The notes: generated by a model from the sequence alone, not told the origin. DNA of 64,000 nucleotides from Rhizobium sp. NFR03 (GCF_900111275.1 NZ_FOGR01000008.1:112471-176470), one strand, 5' to 3'. Counted from the stretch's first letter, positions 44,685 through 53,792 are shown. Made by a program: numbers and translations.

Positions 44685-45315
44685 ACTGATCGAGGACCTC
44701 GTGCGCGATCTCCGGCCGGTGCGCAGGCACGCGCTCGCAGGCCTTCTCGCCCGCGCGTTGGTGCCCGGAATGGCCCTCTCGGCTTGCCTCATTCTGTTCG
44801 GCCACGGGCTGCGGCCGGATCTCGGCGCGGCCGTCTTCGTTCCCGCCTTCTGGGTCAAGTCCGCCTATCCGCTGCTGCTCGGCCTCATCGGCCTCGGTGC
44901 CCTGCTCGCCGTCGCGCGGCCCGGTGGCCGGCCGCTTGGCAGCGTGCTGAAGGTCACGATCGTCTATGCGCTGCTCGCAGCCCTTGCCTTACTCCAAATG
45001 CGAGATGCCTCCTCTTCGGAGGAAAGCCACCGGCTCGTCATGGGCATTTCCGCCTGGTTCTGCCCTCTAATCATACTCGCGACTGGTATCCCGCCTATGG
45101 CGGCGACCTTCTGGTTCCTGCGCAAAGGTGCGCCCACCGCGCCCATCCTGGCCGGAACCGTCGCGGGCTTCAGCGCCGGTGCGCTCGGTGCATGGATCTA
45201 TAGCTGGGGTTGCATAGAAAACGGCCTCCCCTTCGTTGCCCTGTGGTACAGTCTCGGCATTGTACTGTGTACGGCACTCGGCGGTTTGATGGGGCGGTTC
45301 TGGCTTCGGTGGTAA
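44668..45315 (+). CDS. nrsF: NrsF-type (DUF1109) membrane anti-sigma factor
   Basis: The 215-residue protein starts at the ATG at 44668 (MTKTNELIEDLVRDLRPVRR) behind GAGAGGTG; a GTG at 44662 is possible. A cytosolic N-terminal segment that would hold the sigma factor is followed by six hydrophobic helices. Conserved Cys residues occur in the membrane part (SACLILFG, ISAWFCPLII, WGCIENGLPF), two of which probably sense oxidants as in NrsF. It overlaps the sigma factor gene. Confidence 0.88.
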   Translation: MTKTNELIEDLVRDLRPVRRHALAGLLARALVPGMALSACLILFGHGLRPDLGAAVFVPAFWVKSAYPLLLGLIGLGALLAVARPGGRPLGSVLKVTIVYALLAALALLQMRDASSSEESHRLVMGISAWFCPLIILATGIPPMAATFWFLRKGAPTAPILAGTVAGFSAGALGAWIYSWGCIENGLPFVALWYSLGIVLCTALGGLMGRFWLRW

Positions 45316-45359
45316 CGGTTAATGAGTCATCCGACCAGCAGTGAGGGGTATCTTCATGC

Positions 45360-46070
45360 CTATCTACCGCACGAGGAAACCACCCTTCCGACTATCAAAC
45401 GCTGCGCGACTGACTGACTGACTTTCGTCGCGGATGCCCACTCATCGGGCGTCCGCGTTTTGATATCGAACTGATCTCGTGTCCGGGCATAGGTATGTCC
45501 GCCCATGCGGCCGACAGCATCCATCATTTGCTGGTCGATGTGGAGGTTGTCAGGATTGACTGCATCGCTGCGGACAAAGACGCCGACGACCTCTCCGAGG
45601 ATGATCTCACGAGCCGGGCCGACCTGGAGGGTCGTGTGACGGCGGCATTCCAGCGCTGCGGGTGCGGCGAGGATGCGAGGACTGCGGACCATGTTACCCG
45701 GCACCGTTTCCAGGCCAGCTTCCGTCAACTCATCGACCTCGGGACCGAACTTGATGGCGCAAATTTCCATTTGCGCAACCAAGGCATCGTCGCAGATATG
45801 AACCGTAAACTCACCCGTCTCGCGGATGTTGCGGGCGGTGTCCTTGAAGCGCATGTCGGAATAGTTCTCGACGCCGATGGCGACGATGGCAGGATCGTGG
45901 GTCAGCACATTGAAGAAGCTGAACGGGCCAGCATTCGGCCTGCATTCCTTGTTCACCGTCGTTACCAAGGCGATCGGACGCGGAATGACCGTGCCGATCA
46001 GGATCTTGTAGCGCTCGCGCTCGGTGAGCTTTGCGAAATCGAAATGCGTGTGGTGCTTGTTATCGGTCAT
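45360..46070 (-). CDS. Flavin reductase-like FMN-binding protein
   Basis: The 236-residue protein begins MTDNKHHTHFDFAKLTERER and has the flavin-reductase signature YKILIGTVIPRPIALVTTVN with PFSFFNVLTHDPAIVAIGVE (FMN phosphate binding). It belongs to the DIM6/NTAB-like group, partners or homologues of monooxygenase reductases. It follows the M24 gene by one base. Near its 3' end a run of four GACT repeats (45408-45423) seems to have changed the frame. The last 20 or so residues (SVAQRLIVGRVVSSCGR) are probably not ancestral, since the normal C-terminus would be near residue 215. Confidence 0.85.
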   Translation of the reverse strand: MTDNKHHTHFDFAKLTERERYKILIGTVIPRPIALVTTVNKECRPNAGPFSFFNVLTHDPAIVAIGVENYSDMRFKDTARNIRETGEFTVHICDDALVAQMEICAIKFGPEVDELTEAGLETVPGNMVRSPRILAAPAALECRRHTTLQVGPAREIILGEVVGVFVRSDAVNPDNLHIDQQMMDAVGRMGGHTYARTRDQFDIKTRTPDEWASATKVSQSVAQRLIVGRVVSSCGR

Positions 46071-46071
46071 A

Positions 46072-47496
46072 TCAGGCACCTGCGCCGATGCGATGGGTTT
46101 CGAGCGGCGTGTGGCGGCTGAGGTTCTCGAAGCCATCCTTGGTCACGACATACATGTCGCCGATGTTGCAACCGGCAGAAAGCGGCTCCAGCCATTGCGT
46201 GTGCATCACGAACACCATGCCTTCTTCCAGTCTGTCGTAATTGTGGGAGGAGATGTTGAAGCTGTTCTGCCCGCCGGCCATGCCGACGGAGTGGCCGAGG
46301 TTCGGATTGTGCGGACCTTCGGTCGCCGGGTAGAGGTGCATGAGCGTGCGCCCCTGTGCCTCCCAGTCGATATTCTTCACGTACTGGCGGGGCACGAGGC
46401 GGGCGCTCCCGTCCTCCATCGGCGCCCAGTTATACGGCATGCCGCGCGCCTCAGGCGAAGTTAGCATGCCGCGCTCGATCATCGGCTCGAAGGCGGCATT
46501 GTTGATGTCGCGCATCAGGGCGCCCGGACGGATCAGCTTTTCCGCGCACTTCACACCATCCGTGCAGGCCGCAAGCACTTCTTCCTGACGAGGCGTGATG
46601 TCGCCGACCGCGATCATGCGGGCCGTCTGCGCGGTATAGCCGCGATAGGTGACGTTGGAGATGTAGAGGTTGATGAGGTCGCCGGGGCGGACGATATGGC
46701 CATAGGGCTTTCCGCAATGGGTACCGAACTCATTGATGCCGATCTGGTAGCCGTCGCCTGTTTCGCCGCCGAGCGCCATCTGCGCGACGCTGAAGGCGGC
46801 GTAGATTTCGTGGTCGGTCACGCCGGGTCTCGCGACATGATAGGCGGCCTGCGTGCCGATGCTGGCAAGCTGGGCTGCGGCGCGAAACATTTCGATCTCG
46901 CGGGGCGAGCGGACTTTCTGCAGGCGATCGAGAATGGCGTTGTCGGCGATGAACTTCGCCTTGGGCAGCAGGTCCTCAAGTCCGGCCCAAAATGTCAGCG
47001 AGGTCCGGTCGCCGATGCGGCCGATCTGGCCTTTGGACAGGCCAAGGCTGCCGAGCAATTCTGCGCACTTCTCCGCCGTCTTGATGACGCTGTCGCCGGG
47101 GCGGTCGGCATATTCGCGGCCGATCGGACCGATCTGCCAGATGTCTTCGACAAGGACAGGCTCGCCGCCTGGGGGCAGAAGAACGGACTGGGTGAAGAAC
47201 GAGAGGAGGACCATCGGCTTGTCTTCATCCGTCGGGATGATGAGCACACCTTCACGCATCCAGTCGCAGATATAGCGGAGATAGGCATTCGAGGTGTGGA
47301 ACCAGCCAACCCCGCCGGTGTGGACGATGAGCGCATCGTGGCCGGCTTCCACGGCCTGTCGGCGAATGCGGCGCAGGCGCTCTTCGAACTCCTCGACGGG
47401 CAGCGGCAGGGGTGCTGAGAAAACGAAATCGGGCGCGAAATCCGCAAGCAGCGATCCGATGCGGTGGGCGCCTGTCTGGGTCGGACGCATGTTCAT
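46072..47496 (-). CDS. M24-family creatinase-like hydrolase lacking metal ligands
   Basis: The 474-residue protein starts at 47496 (MNMRPTQTGAHRIGSLLADF). The N-terminal creatinase domain contains RQAVEAGHDALIVHTGGVGW. The C-terminal pita-bread domain contains GDLINLYISNVTYRGYTAQT and LGHSVGMAGGQNSF. In metal-dependent M24 peptidases the first segment carries two Asp. Here they are replaced (LYIS, AQTAR), and the late Glu positions also differ (VMHTQW and GCNIGDMYVV). Only the His in GHSVG is kept. That is the pattern of creatinase and related C-N hydrolases that need no metal. It probably hydrolyses the substrate imported by the adjacent ABC system. Confidence 0.8.
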   Translation of the reverse strand: MNMRPTQTGAHRIGSLLADFAPDFVFSAPLPLPVEEFEERLRRIRRQAVEAGHDALIVHTGGVGWFHTSNAYLRYICDWMREGVLIIPTDEDKPMVLLSFFTQSVLLPPGGEPVLVEDIWQIGPIGREYADRPGDSVIKTAEKCAELLGSLGLSKGQIGRIGDRTSLTFWAGLEDLLPKAKFIADNAILDRLQKVRSPREIEMFRAAAQLASIGTQAAYHVARPGVTDHEIYAAFSVAQMALGGETGDGYQIGINEFGTHCGKPYGHIVRPGDLINLYISNVTYRGYTAQTARMIAVGDITPRQEEVLAACTDGVKCAEKLIRPGALMRDINNAAFEPMIERGMLTSPEARGMPYNWAPMEDGSARLVPRQYVKNIDWEAQGRTLMHLYPATEGPHNPNLGHSVGMAGGQNSFNISSHNYDRLEEGMVFVMHTQWLEPLSAGCNIGDMYVVTKDGFENLSRHTPLETHRIGAGA

Positions 47497-47539
47497 GAGC
47501 GATGTCCTTGAGCGTTTGGCAAAGTTTGAGAGGGCTGGG

Positions 47540-48361
47540 TCAGGCTTGTTTCGGCGGCGCAAGCACGCGCCGCGCAACGAGCATCACCACGAGGGTCAGG
47601 CCGATGAGGATGCCGGAGATGGCGGCGACGCGGACGTCGAGAGATTCCTCGATGAGCGCGAACATTCTGAGCGGCAGCACAGTCGTCTGAGCGTCGGCGA
47701 GAAAAAGCGAGACTGAGACGTTGTCGAGCGACTGGATGAAGACGAGGAAGGCGCCGGCGAGAATACCCGGCATCAGAAGCGGGATCGTCACCCGGCGCAG
47801 CGTCGTGAACCACGTCGCGCCCATCACGGTGGATGCTTCCGCGAGCGATGGGTTGAGGCCTTGAGCCACGACGGATGCCGCGCGGTACATCAGCGGCCCG
47901 AATACCACGACATGGCCGGTCACCGTCAGCCAGAGGGAGGGCTGGAGGCCGACGAAGTTCGCGACGATGAGGGCGGCCAGACCATAGACAAGGCTCGGCA
48001 GAACGAGGGGCGCCAGCAGCAGAGGCTCGATGGTGCCGACCATGCTGCGCCGCATCCGCGTCATGCCGATGGTGGCAGGCACGGCAAAGAGGAGTGCACC
48101 AAGGACAGCAAGCCCGGCGATCTTAAGGGAGTTCCACGCGGCGGCGTGTTCGGTCGCCGAGCGGACCGGATCGAGCAGTGCCTCGTACCAGCGGAACGAA
48201 AAGCCTTCCGGCGGATATTTGAGCGTCTGTCCCGAGGTGAACGACATCGTCAGCGCGATGACGATAGGCGCCACCAGATAGACAACGCACAGGCTGCCGA
48301 AGCCGAACACGAAGACCTTGTAGAGCAGAGCCGGGACCGGATTTTCCTTCATGTCACGCAT
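47540..48361 (-). CDS. Polyamine-type ABC permease (PotC type)
   Basis: The 273-residue protein (starting MRDMKENP; MKENP at 48352 also possible) has six hydrophobic segments and the EAA-type loop AEASTVMGATWFTTLRRVTI. The N-terminal TM is followed by the large periplasmic loop with YPPEGFSFRWYEALLDPVRS, typical of the PotC/spermidine-like permeases. The upstream permease stop overlaps by 8 bases. Substrate unknown. Confidence 0.9.
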   Translation of the reverse strand: MRDMKENPVPALLYKVFVFGFGSLCVVYLVAPIVIALTMSFTSGQTLKYPPEGFSFRWYEALLDPVRSATEHAAAWNSLKIAGLAVLGALLFAVPATIGMTRMRRSMVGTIEPLLLAPLVLPSLVYGLAALIVANFVGLQPSLWLTVTGHVVVFGPLMYRAASVVAQGLNPSLAEASTVMGATWFTTLRRVTIPLLMPGILAGAFLVFIQSLDNVSVSLFLADAQTTVLPLRMFALIEESLDVRVAAISGILIGLTLVVMLVARRVLAPPKQA

Positions 48362-49181
48362 GGCCGACCAGCCTCCTGTGGCGGGATATCATCGTCATGG
48401 CGACCAGAAGGCAGCCGGTGGAAACGAGAAGGACGACCGCGATGGCAGAGGCAAGCGGCCAGTCGAACAGCGTGCCGACCTCGCGGTAGATGAGCTGCGG
48501 CACATAGACATTTCGCGCCCCGCCGATGACGGCCTGCGTCACGAAGGAGCTGCTGGTGCTGGCAAAGACCAGGATCCACCCGGCAAGCAGACCCGGTAGC
48601 ATCAAGGGCAGAAGCACGGTGACGAGAATGCGCCACGGACCCGCGCCCGAGACCTGCGCTGCCTCGGTGAACTGCACGGGTGTGCGCGAGAGGATGGCGA
48701 CCAACGGCAGAATGATCAGCGGCAGGTCGATCTGGCACATGGCCAACAGCAGCCCGAACTCCGTGAACATCAGGCTGATCGGGCTGCCGGTCAGGCCCAG
48801 CGCCATCAACGCCTCGCTGATCGGCCCCTGTCGCCCCAGAATGACGATCCATGCGAAAGTGCGCACGACGTTGCTCGTGAGCATAGGAATGAGTGTCAGG
48901 AAGATGATGACCTGGCGGGTGGTACGGCCGCTGTGCCAGTAGAGGAGCGCGATGGGCACGCCGAGCAAGGTCGTTCCCACCACTGTTTCCAGCCCGAGCC
49001 GCGCCGTGGAGACGAGCACCCGGAAATTGAACGCGTCGCCGAAGAAGCGCCCGTAATGTTCGACGGTCGCTCCTCCCGGCCCGGAAAAGCTGAAGCCCAC
49101 GAGGACGGCGAGCGGCGTTGCGAAGAACGCCACCGATAGCATGAGCATCGGCACGACATAAGGAAAACCGCTCGCCTTCAT
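48354..49181 (-). CDS. Polyamine-type ABC permease (PotB type)
   Basis: The 275-residue protein has six membrane segments and the EAA loop FTEAAQVSGAGPWRILVTVL. The segment GPGGATVEHYGRFFGDAFNF after TM1 fits the PotB/HisM-type permeases of the spermidine/putrescine family. It is upstream of the PotC-type gene and follows the binding protein gene after 12 bases. Confidence 0.9.
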   Translation of the reverse strand: MKASGFPYVVPMLMLSVAFFATPLAVLVGFSFSGPGGATVEHYGRFFGDAFNFRVLVSTARLGLETVVGTTLLGVPIALLYWHSGRTTRQVIIFLTLIPMLTSNVVRTFAWIVILGRQGPISEALMALGLTGSPISLMFTEFGLLLAMCQIDLPLIILPLVAILSRTPVQFTEAAQVSGAGPWRILVTVLLPLMLPGLLAGWILVFASTSSSFVTQAVIGGARNVYVPQLIYREVGTLFDWPLASAIAVVLLVSTGCLLVAMTMISRHRRLVGHA

Positions 49182-49193
49182 GGTCTTTGCTCC

Positions 49194-50234
49194 TCAGCCG
49201 GCAACCAGAGCGTCGAACGCGCGGATCCATTCCGCGCGGTTCTTGTTGATTGCCGCCCAATCCGGGTAGACCATCTTGGAGAGCTGATCGCGGGTGACGT
49301 AGGCTTCGATGCCCGGCGTCAGGGCGACGTCCTTGTTGGTCGGGAACATCTCCGTCGGCGGCATCTTCAGGATATCTTGCGCGGCCTTGGAAATCGCGGC
49401 ATCCATATAGGCATAAGCCGCGTCGAGGTTCTTGGCGCCCTTTGTCAGGTGGATGTTGACGGGGGCGGCCGGAGAACCCGTTTCGGGCTGCACGAATTCC
49501 GCATTCATGCCGAGCGATTTCAGTCGCGCGACATTGCCAGTCGAGCACATGAACACGGCGATTTCCCCCTGCTGGAAGAGCGTCATCTGGTGGTTGGTGC
49601 TGTCGACCACGCCCTGAAGCTGCTCGGGATGCTCCTTGAAGAGCTTGAAGACGGCATCCATGTCATCAGGTCCCGAACCGAAGATTTTTGCCATCTCGGT
49701 ATAGGCCATGACGGCGGTGTTGGAGGCAAAGCCGGTCCACGACACCTTGCCCTGGTAGGCCGGGTTCTCGAACAGGTCACGGTAGCCCTTGGGCTTCGGC
49801 ACCATGTCGGGATTGTAGGCGATGCCGTTGACCTCGATGGTGACCGTCGGCCCGTATTCCCCCTGGAAAGCGGGGTCGAGCATGTTCCAGTTCTTCAACC
49901 GGCTGGGGTCGATCTTCTGGATCAGGTCCTTTTCGATGGCGATGGCCATCTGGCCCGGCGACATCAGGAGTGTGTCGAAAGGTGGGTTGCCGGGACTTGC
50001 CATGACCTTGGCGAGCTGGTCCTGGGCCATGGCGGGAGCAATCGTGAGGCCGAAGCCTTCCGCCTCGAGGATGGGCGTCAGCGCTTTGCGATATGCGTCT
50101 TCCCAGTTGCCGGGAAAGGTCGCCGCGATGGCCGTACCGCCCGCGGCGCGGGCGGAGAACGGCAGGGCGGCGGATGCGGCAACGCCCGCGGCAAGCATGC
50201 CAAAATGGCGGCGGCTGAGTTTGAAGTCATGCAT
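49194..50234 (-). CDS. ABC substrate-binding protein of polyamine type (Tat signal)
   Basis: The 346-residue protein starts at the ATG at 50234 (MHDFKLSRRHFGMLAAGVAA), with GAGGTG 6 bases upstream; a GTG at 50243 would add three residues. A twin-arginine signal (SRRHFG) precedes AAA. The mature protein resembles PotD/Fe-type extracellular solute-binding proteins: AIAATFPGNWEDAYRKALTP, NPPFDTLLMSPGQMAIAIEK and QMTLFQQGEIAVFMCSTGNV. It would bring an unknown cationic or amide substrate to the PotBC-type permeases. Confidence 0.88.
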   Translation of the reverse strand: MHDFKLSRRHFGMLAAGVAASAALPFSARAAGGTAIAATFPGNWEDAYRKALTPILEAEGFGLTIAPAMAQDQLAKVMASPGNPPFDTLLMSPGQMAIAIEKDLIQKIDPSRLKNWNMLDPAFQGEYGPTVTIEVNGIAYNPDMVPKPKGYRDLFENPAYQGKVSWTGFASNTAVMAYTEMAKIFGSGPDDMDAVFKLFKEHPEQLQGVVDSTNHQMTLFQQGEIAVFMCSTGNVARLKSLGMNAEFVQPETGSPAAPVNIHLTKGAKNLDAAYAYMDAAISKAAQDILKMPPTEMFPTNKDVALTPGIEAYVTRDQLSKMVYPDWAAINKNRAEWIRAFDALVAG

Positions 50235-50252
50235 GATGTTCACCTCTGTTGA

Positions 50253-51377
50253 TTATCGTTCTGTCGACGGCATGGATTCCGGCACCGCCGGAAAGACGTG
50301 ACACCTTGCGGTGTCGATCTCGGCAAAGATCGTCATCCCCGGCTCGGGGATGAGGGTGGAAGGACCGCGAACTTCGGAAGCGCGAAGGCCTGAGCCGTCA
50401 GCGAGCACCATGTCGTGGACCAGTGTCGGCCCCAGCGGCACGGAAACGGTGACGGTCGCTGGCAGAGTATTTTCGCCCGGCTGCGACGAGAGACGAACCT
50501 CTTCCGGACGGACGGTGACCGTGACCTTGGAACCGACGGTGAAGTTCAGACGGCGCGGCAGGTTGAGCGGAAAACCGTTGTCGAGGGCGATGTTCGTACT
50601 GGCGGTCTGCAACTCCGTGAACGTGCCGTGAAGCATGTTGGCCTGACCGATAAAGGTGTTGACGAACAGGGTTTTCGGCCGGTCGTAGACTGCCATTGGC
50701 GTGTCGATCTGCTCGACATTGCCCTTGTTCATCAGCACCAGACGATTGGCGAGACTCTGCGCCTCTTCCTGATCGTGGGTGACGATAAGTGTCGTGATAC
50801 CCAGCGTCTTCTGCAGGTGGAGAAGCTCGACCTGCAGGTCGAAGCGAAGGGCACGGTCGAGCGCGCCGAATGGCTCGTCGAGCAGCAGCAGCGAGGGACG
50901 CGCCGCGATTGCGCGGGCCACCGCCACGCGCTGCTGCTGACCGCCTGAGAGCTCGCGCGGCAGCCGGTTGCCGTAATCACCGAGCCGGACCAAAGCCAGC
51001 ATCTCCTCGACGCGCGCCTTGCGCTCGCCGCGTGGCACCTTCTGGCAGGCCAGGGGGTATGCTATGTTTTCCGAGACCGTCAGGTGCGGGAAGAGCGCGT
51101 AGTTCTGGAAGACCATGCCAATGCCGCGCGAGCGCGCCGAGATATGGGCGAGATCGTCATCGCCGAGAACGATCCTGCCGGCCTTCGGCTGGATGAGCCC
51201 GGCAATGGCGCGCAGTACGGTCGATTTACCGCAGCCGCTGGGACCGAGCAGAGCGACAATCTCGCCTGCCTCGACATCGAACGAGATCTCGCTCACGGCG
51301 TTCTGGCCGCCATAGCTGTGGGTCACCCCGCGAACGCTGAGCCTTTTGCGATCTGCCACTGTTGCAATGTCCGGCAT
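50253..51377 (-). CDS. ABC ATPase of polyamine type (PotA-like)
   Basis: The 374-residue protein starts at 51377 (MPDIATVADRKRLSVRGVTH), preceded by AGGGAAG. Walker A GPSGCGKST, the Q-loop MVFQNYALFPHLTVSENIAY, signature LSGGQQQRVAVARAI, Walker B LLLDEPFGALD, and a C-terminal TOBE domain (VTVTVRPEEVRLSSQPGENT). It is first in the leftward operon. The longer frame to 51530 lacks coding character. It could also serve the divergent SBP/permease pair, which has no ATPase of its own. Confidence 0.93.
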   Translation of the reverse strand: MPDIATVADRKRLSVRGVTHSYGGQNAVSEISFDVEAGEIVALLGPSGCGKSTVLRAIAGLIQPKAGRIVLGDDDLAHISARSRGIGMVFQNYALFPHLTVSENIAYPLACQKVPRGERKARVEEMLALVRLGDYGNRLPRELSGGQQQRVAVARAIAARPSLLLLDEPFGALDRALRFDLQVELLHLQKTLGITTLIVTHDQEEAQSLANRLVLMNKGNVEQIDTPMAVYDRPKTLFVNTFIGQANMLHGTFTELQTASTNIALDNGFPLNLPRRLNFTVGSKVTVTVRPEEVRLSSQPGENTLPATVTVSVPLGPTLVHDMVLADGSGLRASEVRGPSTLIPEPGMTIFAEIDTARCHVFPAVPESMPSTER

Positions 51378-51979
51378 CGGGCTTCCCTGTTTTTGCGTTT
51401 CGATGATCGAAAGGCTGTTTCGCGCGCTCGCTGCGCATAAGGGCGTCTGCGACGGGCGTTGTGCTTCAATCATGTTCATGTAAGGGCTGTTGCAAAGCGT
51501 GTGCCAACTTAAGCGGATGGCAGTGCGCATCGCTTATCTATCTGAGGTCGTTCTATTATTTCGTGCGAATGCACATTCCGAGAACACGAAAAATGTATGT
51601 TCGAATAAATTTGCGAATATCTATCCGCACAAATAATCTGCGTTTGTGCATTTCGTGAGCAGCAAGACGGCCATGCTAACCTGAAGTGAAAAAGTTCAGG
51701 ATGCCCAGATTTGCCCATCAAAGAGGAAGGTGAGTAGACGGAATATGCACGGATGCCGGCGAACATGCCGCCTTGCTCTAAAAAGAGCATTGCCGATCAA
51801 AAAATGCGCATAGTTTATGCGGAAATATATGCGGATAAACCTTCGCAGATGTTTTGGAAGCGCATCAGCCTTGAACATACCTAGCTTATTCAATCCCTTG
51901 CGTCCGTACAGCCAGACTGGCACGGCACTTGCGTAGATGCCGGCGAGACTTCCCCCAACGAAACGTCAAAGGGCATCCC
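51378..51979. promoter_or_regulatory. 600-bp AT-rich divergent regulatory region
   Basis: It lies between the leftward ATPase gene and the rightward binding-protein gene. From 51590 to 51840 the composition is much richer in A+T than the surroundings. It contains repeats of a TGCGGATA-like motif: TATGCGGA at 51816-51823 and 51828-51835 (period 12), the palindrome ATGCGCAT near 51804-51811, and the inverse TATCCGCA at 51622-51629. A regulator of the divergent operons, for example the GntR protein at 55155, could bind here. Confidence 0.5.
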
Positions 51980-52912
51980 ATGAAGAACGTGCAGAGACTT
52001 ATGAAGGCAGGCCTGGCATGCGGGATGATGTCGCTTACAGCAGCCTCCGCGCTGGCCGCAGAAGGCGCGGCCGTGAAGATGGTGCCGGAGACGGACATCG
52101 CGAAACTTCCGGGGGTGGCCCTCTCACAGAAACTGGCTGATGGTCTGCCGTCAGGTATCAAGAAGTCCGGCGTTCTCAAGGTCGCGACCGACCTGACCCC
52201 GCCGATCAGCTTCCACAGCGACGAAGGCAAGCTTGTCGGCATAGACGCGGATCTGGCGGCGGCTCTCGGCGTTATCCTCGGTGTTGAGATCCAGATGACG
52301 GATGTGGGTGCCGGTGCGGCCATCGTGCCGTCGATCCTGTCGAAGCGGTTCGACATCTCGATCTCCGGCATCAATGACGATCCGGAACTGCAGAAGCAGG
52401 TCGATGTCATCGACTACATGTTCGACGCGACGACGATCATGACCATCAAGGACAACCCGCTCGGCATCAAGGACATGAGCGATCTCTGCGGCAGGAAGGT
52501 CGCGGTTCCCGTCGGCACGTTTCAGGGCAGGCTGGTCGAGGCGGCCTCCGCAAAATGCGCAACGCCGATGAACATCATGTCCATTCCCAAAATGCCGGAC
52601 GTTCTCCAGGCGGTGCGCACTGGCCGGGCGGATGCGACCGTCAACGGCTATGCCACCAGCGTCTATACAACGGCCAACCAGACCGGCAAAGGCAAGGGTC
52701 TTCAGGCGCTTCCAGACATCCGGCTCGCCGTCGGCTATCTCGGCATGCTGACGGCGAAGGACAATCCGGAACTGCGCGACACCGTTGTCGCGGCCCTGCA
52801 GCAGATGGTCGACAGCGGGGCCTACCAGTCCATCATGACGAAATGGGGCCTCGGACCTCTCGCGGTGAAGACCGTCAAGGTCAACGATGCCGCCAACATG
52901 CCGGTGGAATGA
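51980..52912 (+). CDS. Amino-acid-type ABC substrate-binding protein
   Basis: The 310-residue protein starts at 51980 with AAAGGG upstream. A signal peptide ends near ALAAEG. The mature protein is an SBP family 3 protein: SGVLKVATDLTPPISFHSDE, KLVGIDADLAAALGVILGVE, RFDISISGINDDPELQKQVD and LCGRKVAVPVGTFQ. It would bind an amino acid or a related small cation. It is followed by one permease gene. Confidence 0.92.
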   Translation: MKNVQRLMKAGLACGMMSLTAASALAAEGAAVKMVPETDIAKLPGVALSQKLADGLPSGIKKSGVLKVATDLTPPISFHSDEGKLVGIDADLAAALGVILGVEIQMTDVGAGAAIVPSILSKRFDISISGINDDPELQKQVDVIDYMFDATTIMTIKDNPLGIKDMSDLCGRKVAVPVGTFQGRLVEAASAKCATPMNIMSIPKMPDVLQAVRTGRADATVNGYATSVYTTANQTGKGKGLQALPDIRLAVGYLGMLTAKDNPELRDTVVAALQQMVDSGAYQSIMTKWGLGPLAVKTVKVNDAANMPVE

Positions 52913-52916
52913 GCCC

Positions 52917-53792
52917 ATGTCCCTGTTTGTCGCTCCCTCCACATCCCTTCACCTTGCACCCCCGGTCGTCAGGTCGATCCGATGGGGGCAGCTTCTCACA
53001 GGGACCAGCGCGATCCTCGTTCTGGCCTTCTTCGCGATGATCGTCGCGCAGAGCCAGAGCATCCAGTGGGCCGAGATCCCGCGCTACCTCGTTCACCCCT
53101 CGATTTTGCGGGGGGTGCTGCTGACGTTGCAACTGACGGCGGGGGCTATGATCTTCGGCATCGCGCTTGGCTGCATCCTCGCGCTAATGGCGACCTCCAG
53201 AAATCTCGTTCTGAAGGTCATCGCCGCGGCATTCGTCTGGTGGTTCCGGGGCGTGCCGCTGATCGTGCAGATCTTCTTCTGGTTCAACATCGCTCTCTTC
53301 ATCCCGCAGGTCGGGATCGGCGACTTCAGCATTTCGATCAACGATCTCGTCACCCCTGCGTTCGCCGGCTTTCTGGCGCTCGGCCTGCATGAGGCTGCCA
53401 ACATGTCGGAGATCATCCGCGCAGGACTGGTCGCCGTCGACAAGGGGCAACGCGAAGCGGCAACCGCCCTCGGGCTGAAGCCCCGTCAGACGTTCCAGAC
53501 TGTCATCCTGCCACAGGCGGCGCGCCTCATCGTCCCACCGACCGGCAATCAGGCCATCGGTATGCTGAAGGCGAGCGCTATCGTCTCCGTCATCGGCATG
53601 CAGGACTTGCTGACACAGGCGCAGGCGATCTACGCCCGCACCTTTCTCGTCATCGAGCTCCTGTTCGTCGCCTCCATCTGGTACCTCGCCATCACCACCG
53701 TCGCGTCGGTGGGACAGCACTACCTCGAGAAAAGCCTCCAGCCGAAGAACCGTAGCGCGACAGCCGCGCCGGTGCGGAGCCGAGCGCCTTAA
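52917..53792 (+). CDS. Amino-acid-type ABC permease (HisM family)
   Basis: The 291-residue protein has about five membrane segments, the His-type loop (SIQWAEIPRYLVHPSILRGV) and the EAA loop VDKGQREAATALGLKPRQTF. Family members act as homo- or heterodimers with an ATPase of the GlnQ type. No ATPase is present in this operon, so the ATPase at 50253, or one encoded elsewhere, must serve it. Confidence 0.9.
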   Translation: MSLFVAPSTSLHLAPPVVRSIRWGQLLTGTSAILVLAFFAMIVAQSQSIQWAEIPRYLVHPSILRGVLLTLQLTAGAMIFGIALGCILALMATSRNLVLKVIAAAFVWWFRGVPLIVQIFFWFNIALFIPQVGIGDFSISINDLVTPAFAGFLALGLHEAANMSEIIRAGLVAVDKGQREAATALGLKPRQTFQTVILPQAARLIVPPTGNQAIGMLKASAIVSVIGMQDLLTQAQAIYARTFLVIELLFVASIWYLAITTVASVGQHYLEKSLQPKNRSATAAPVRSRAP

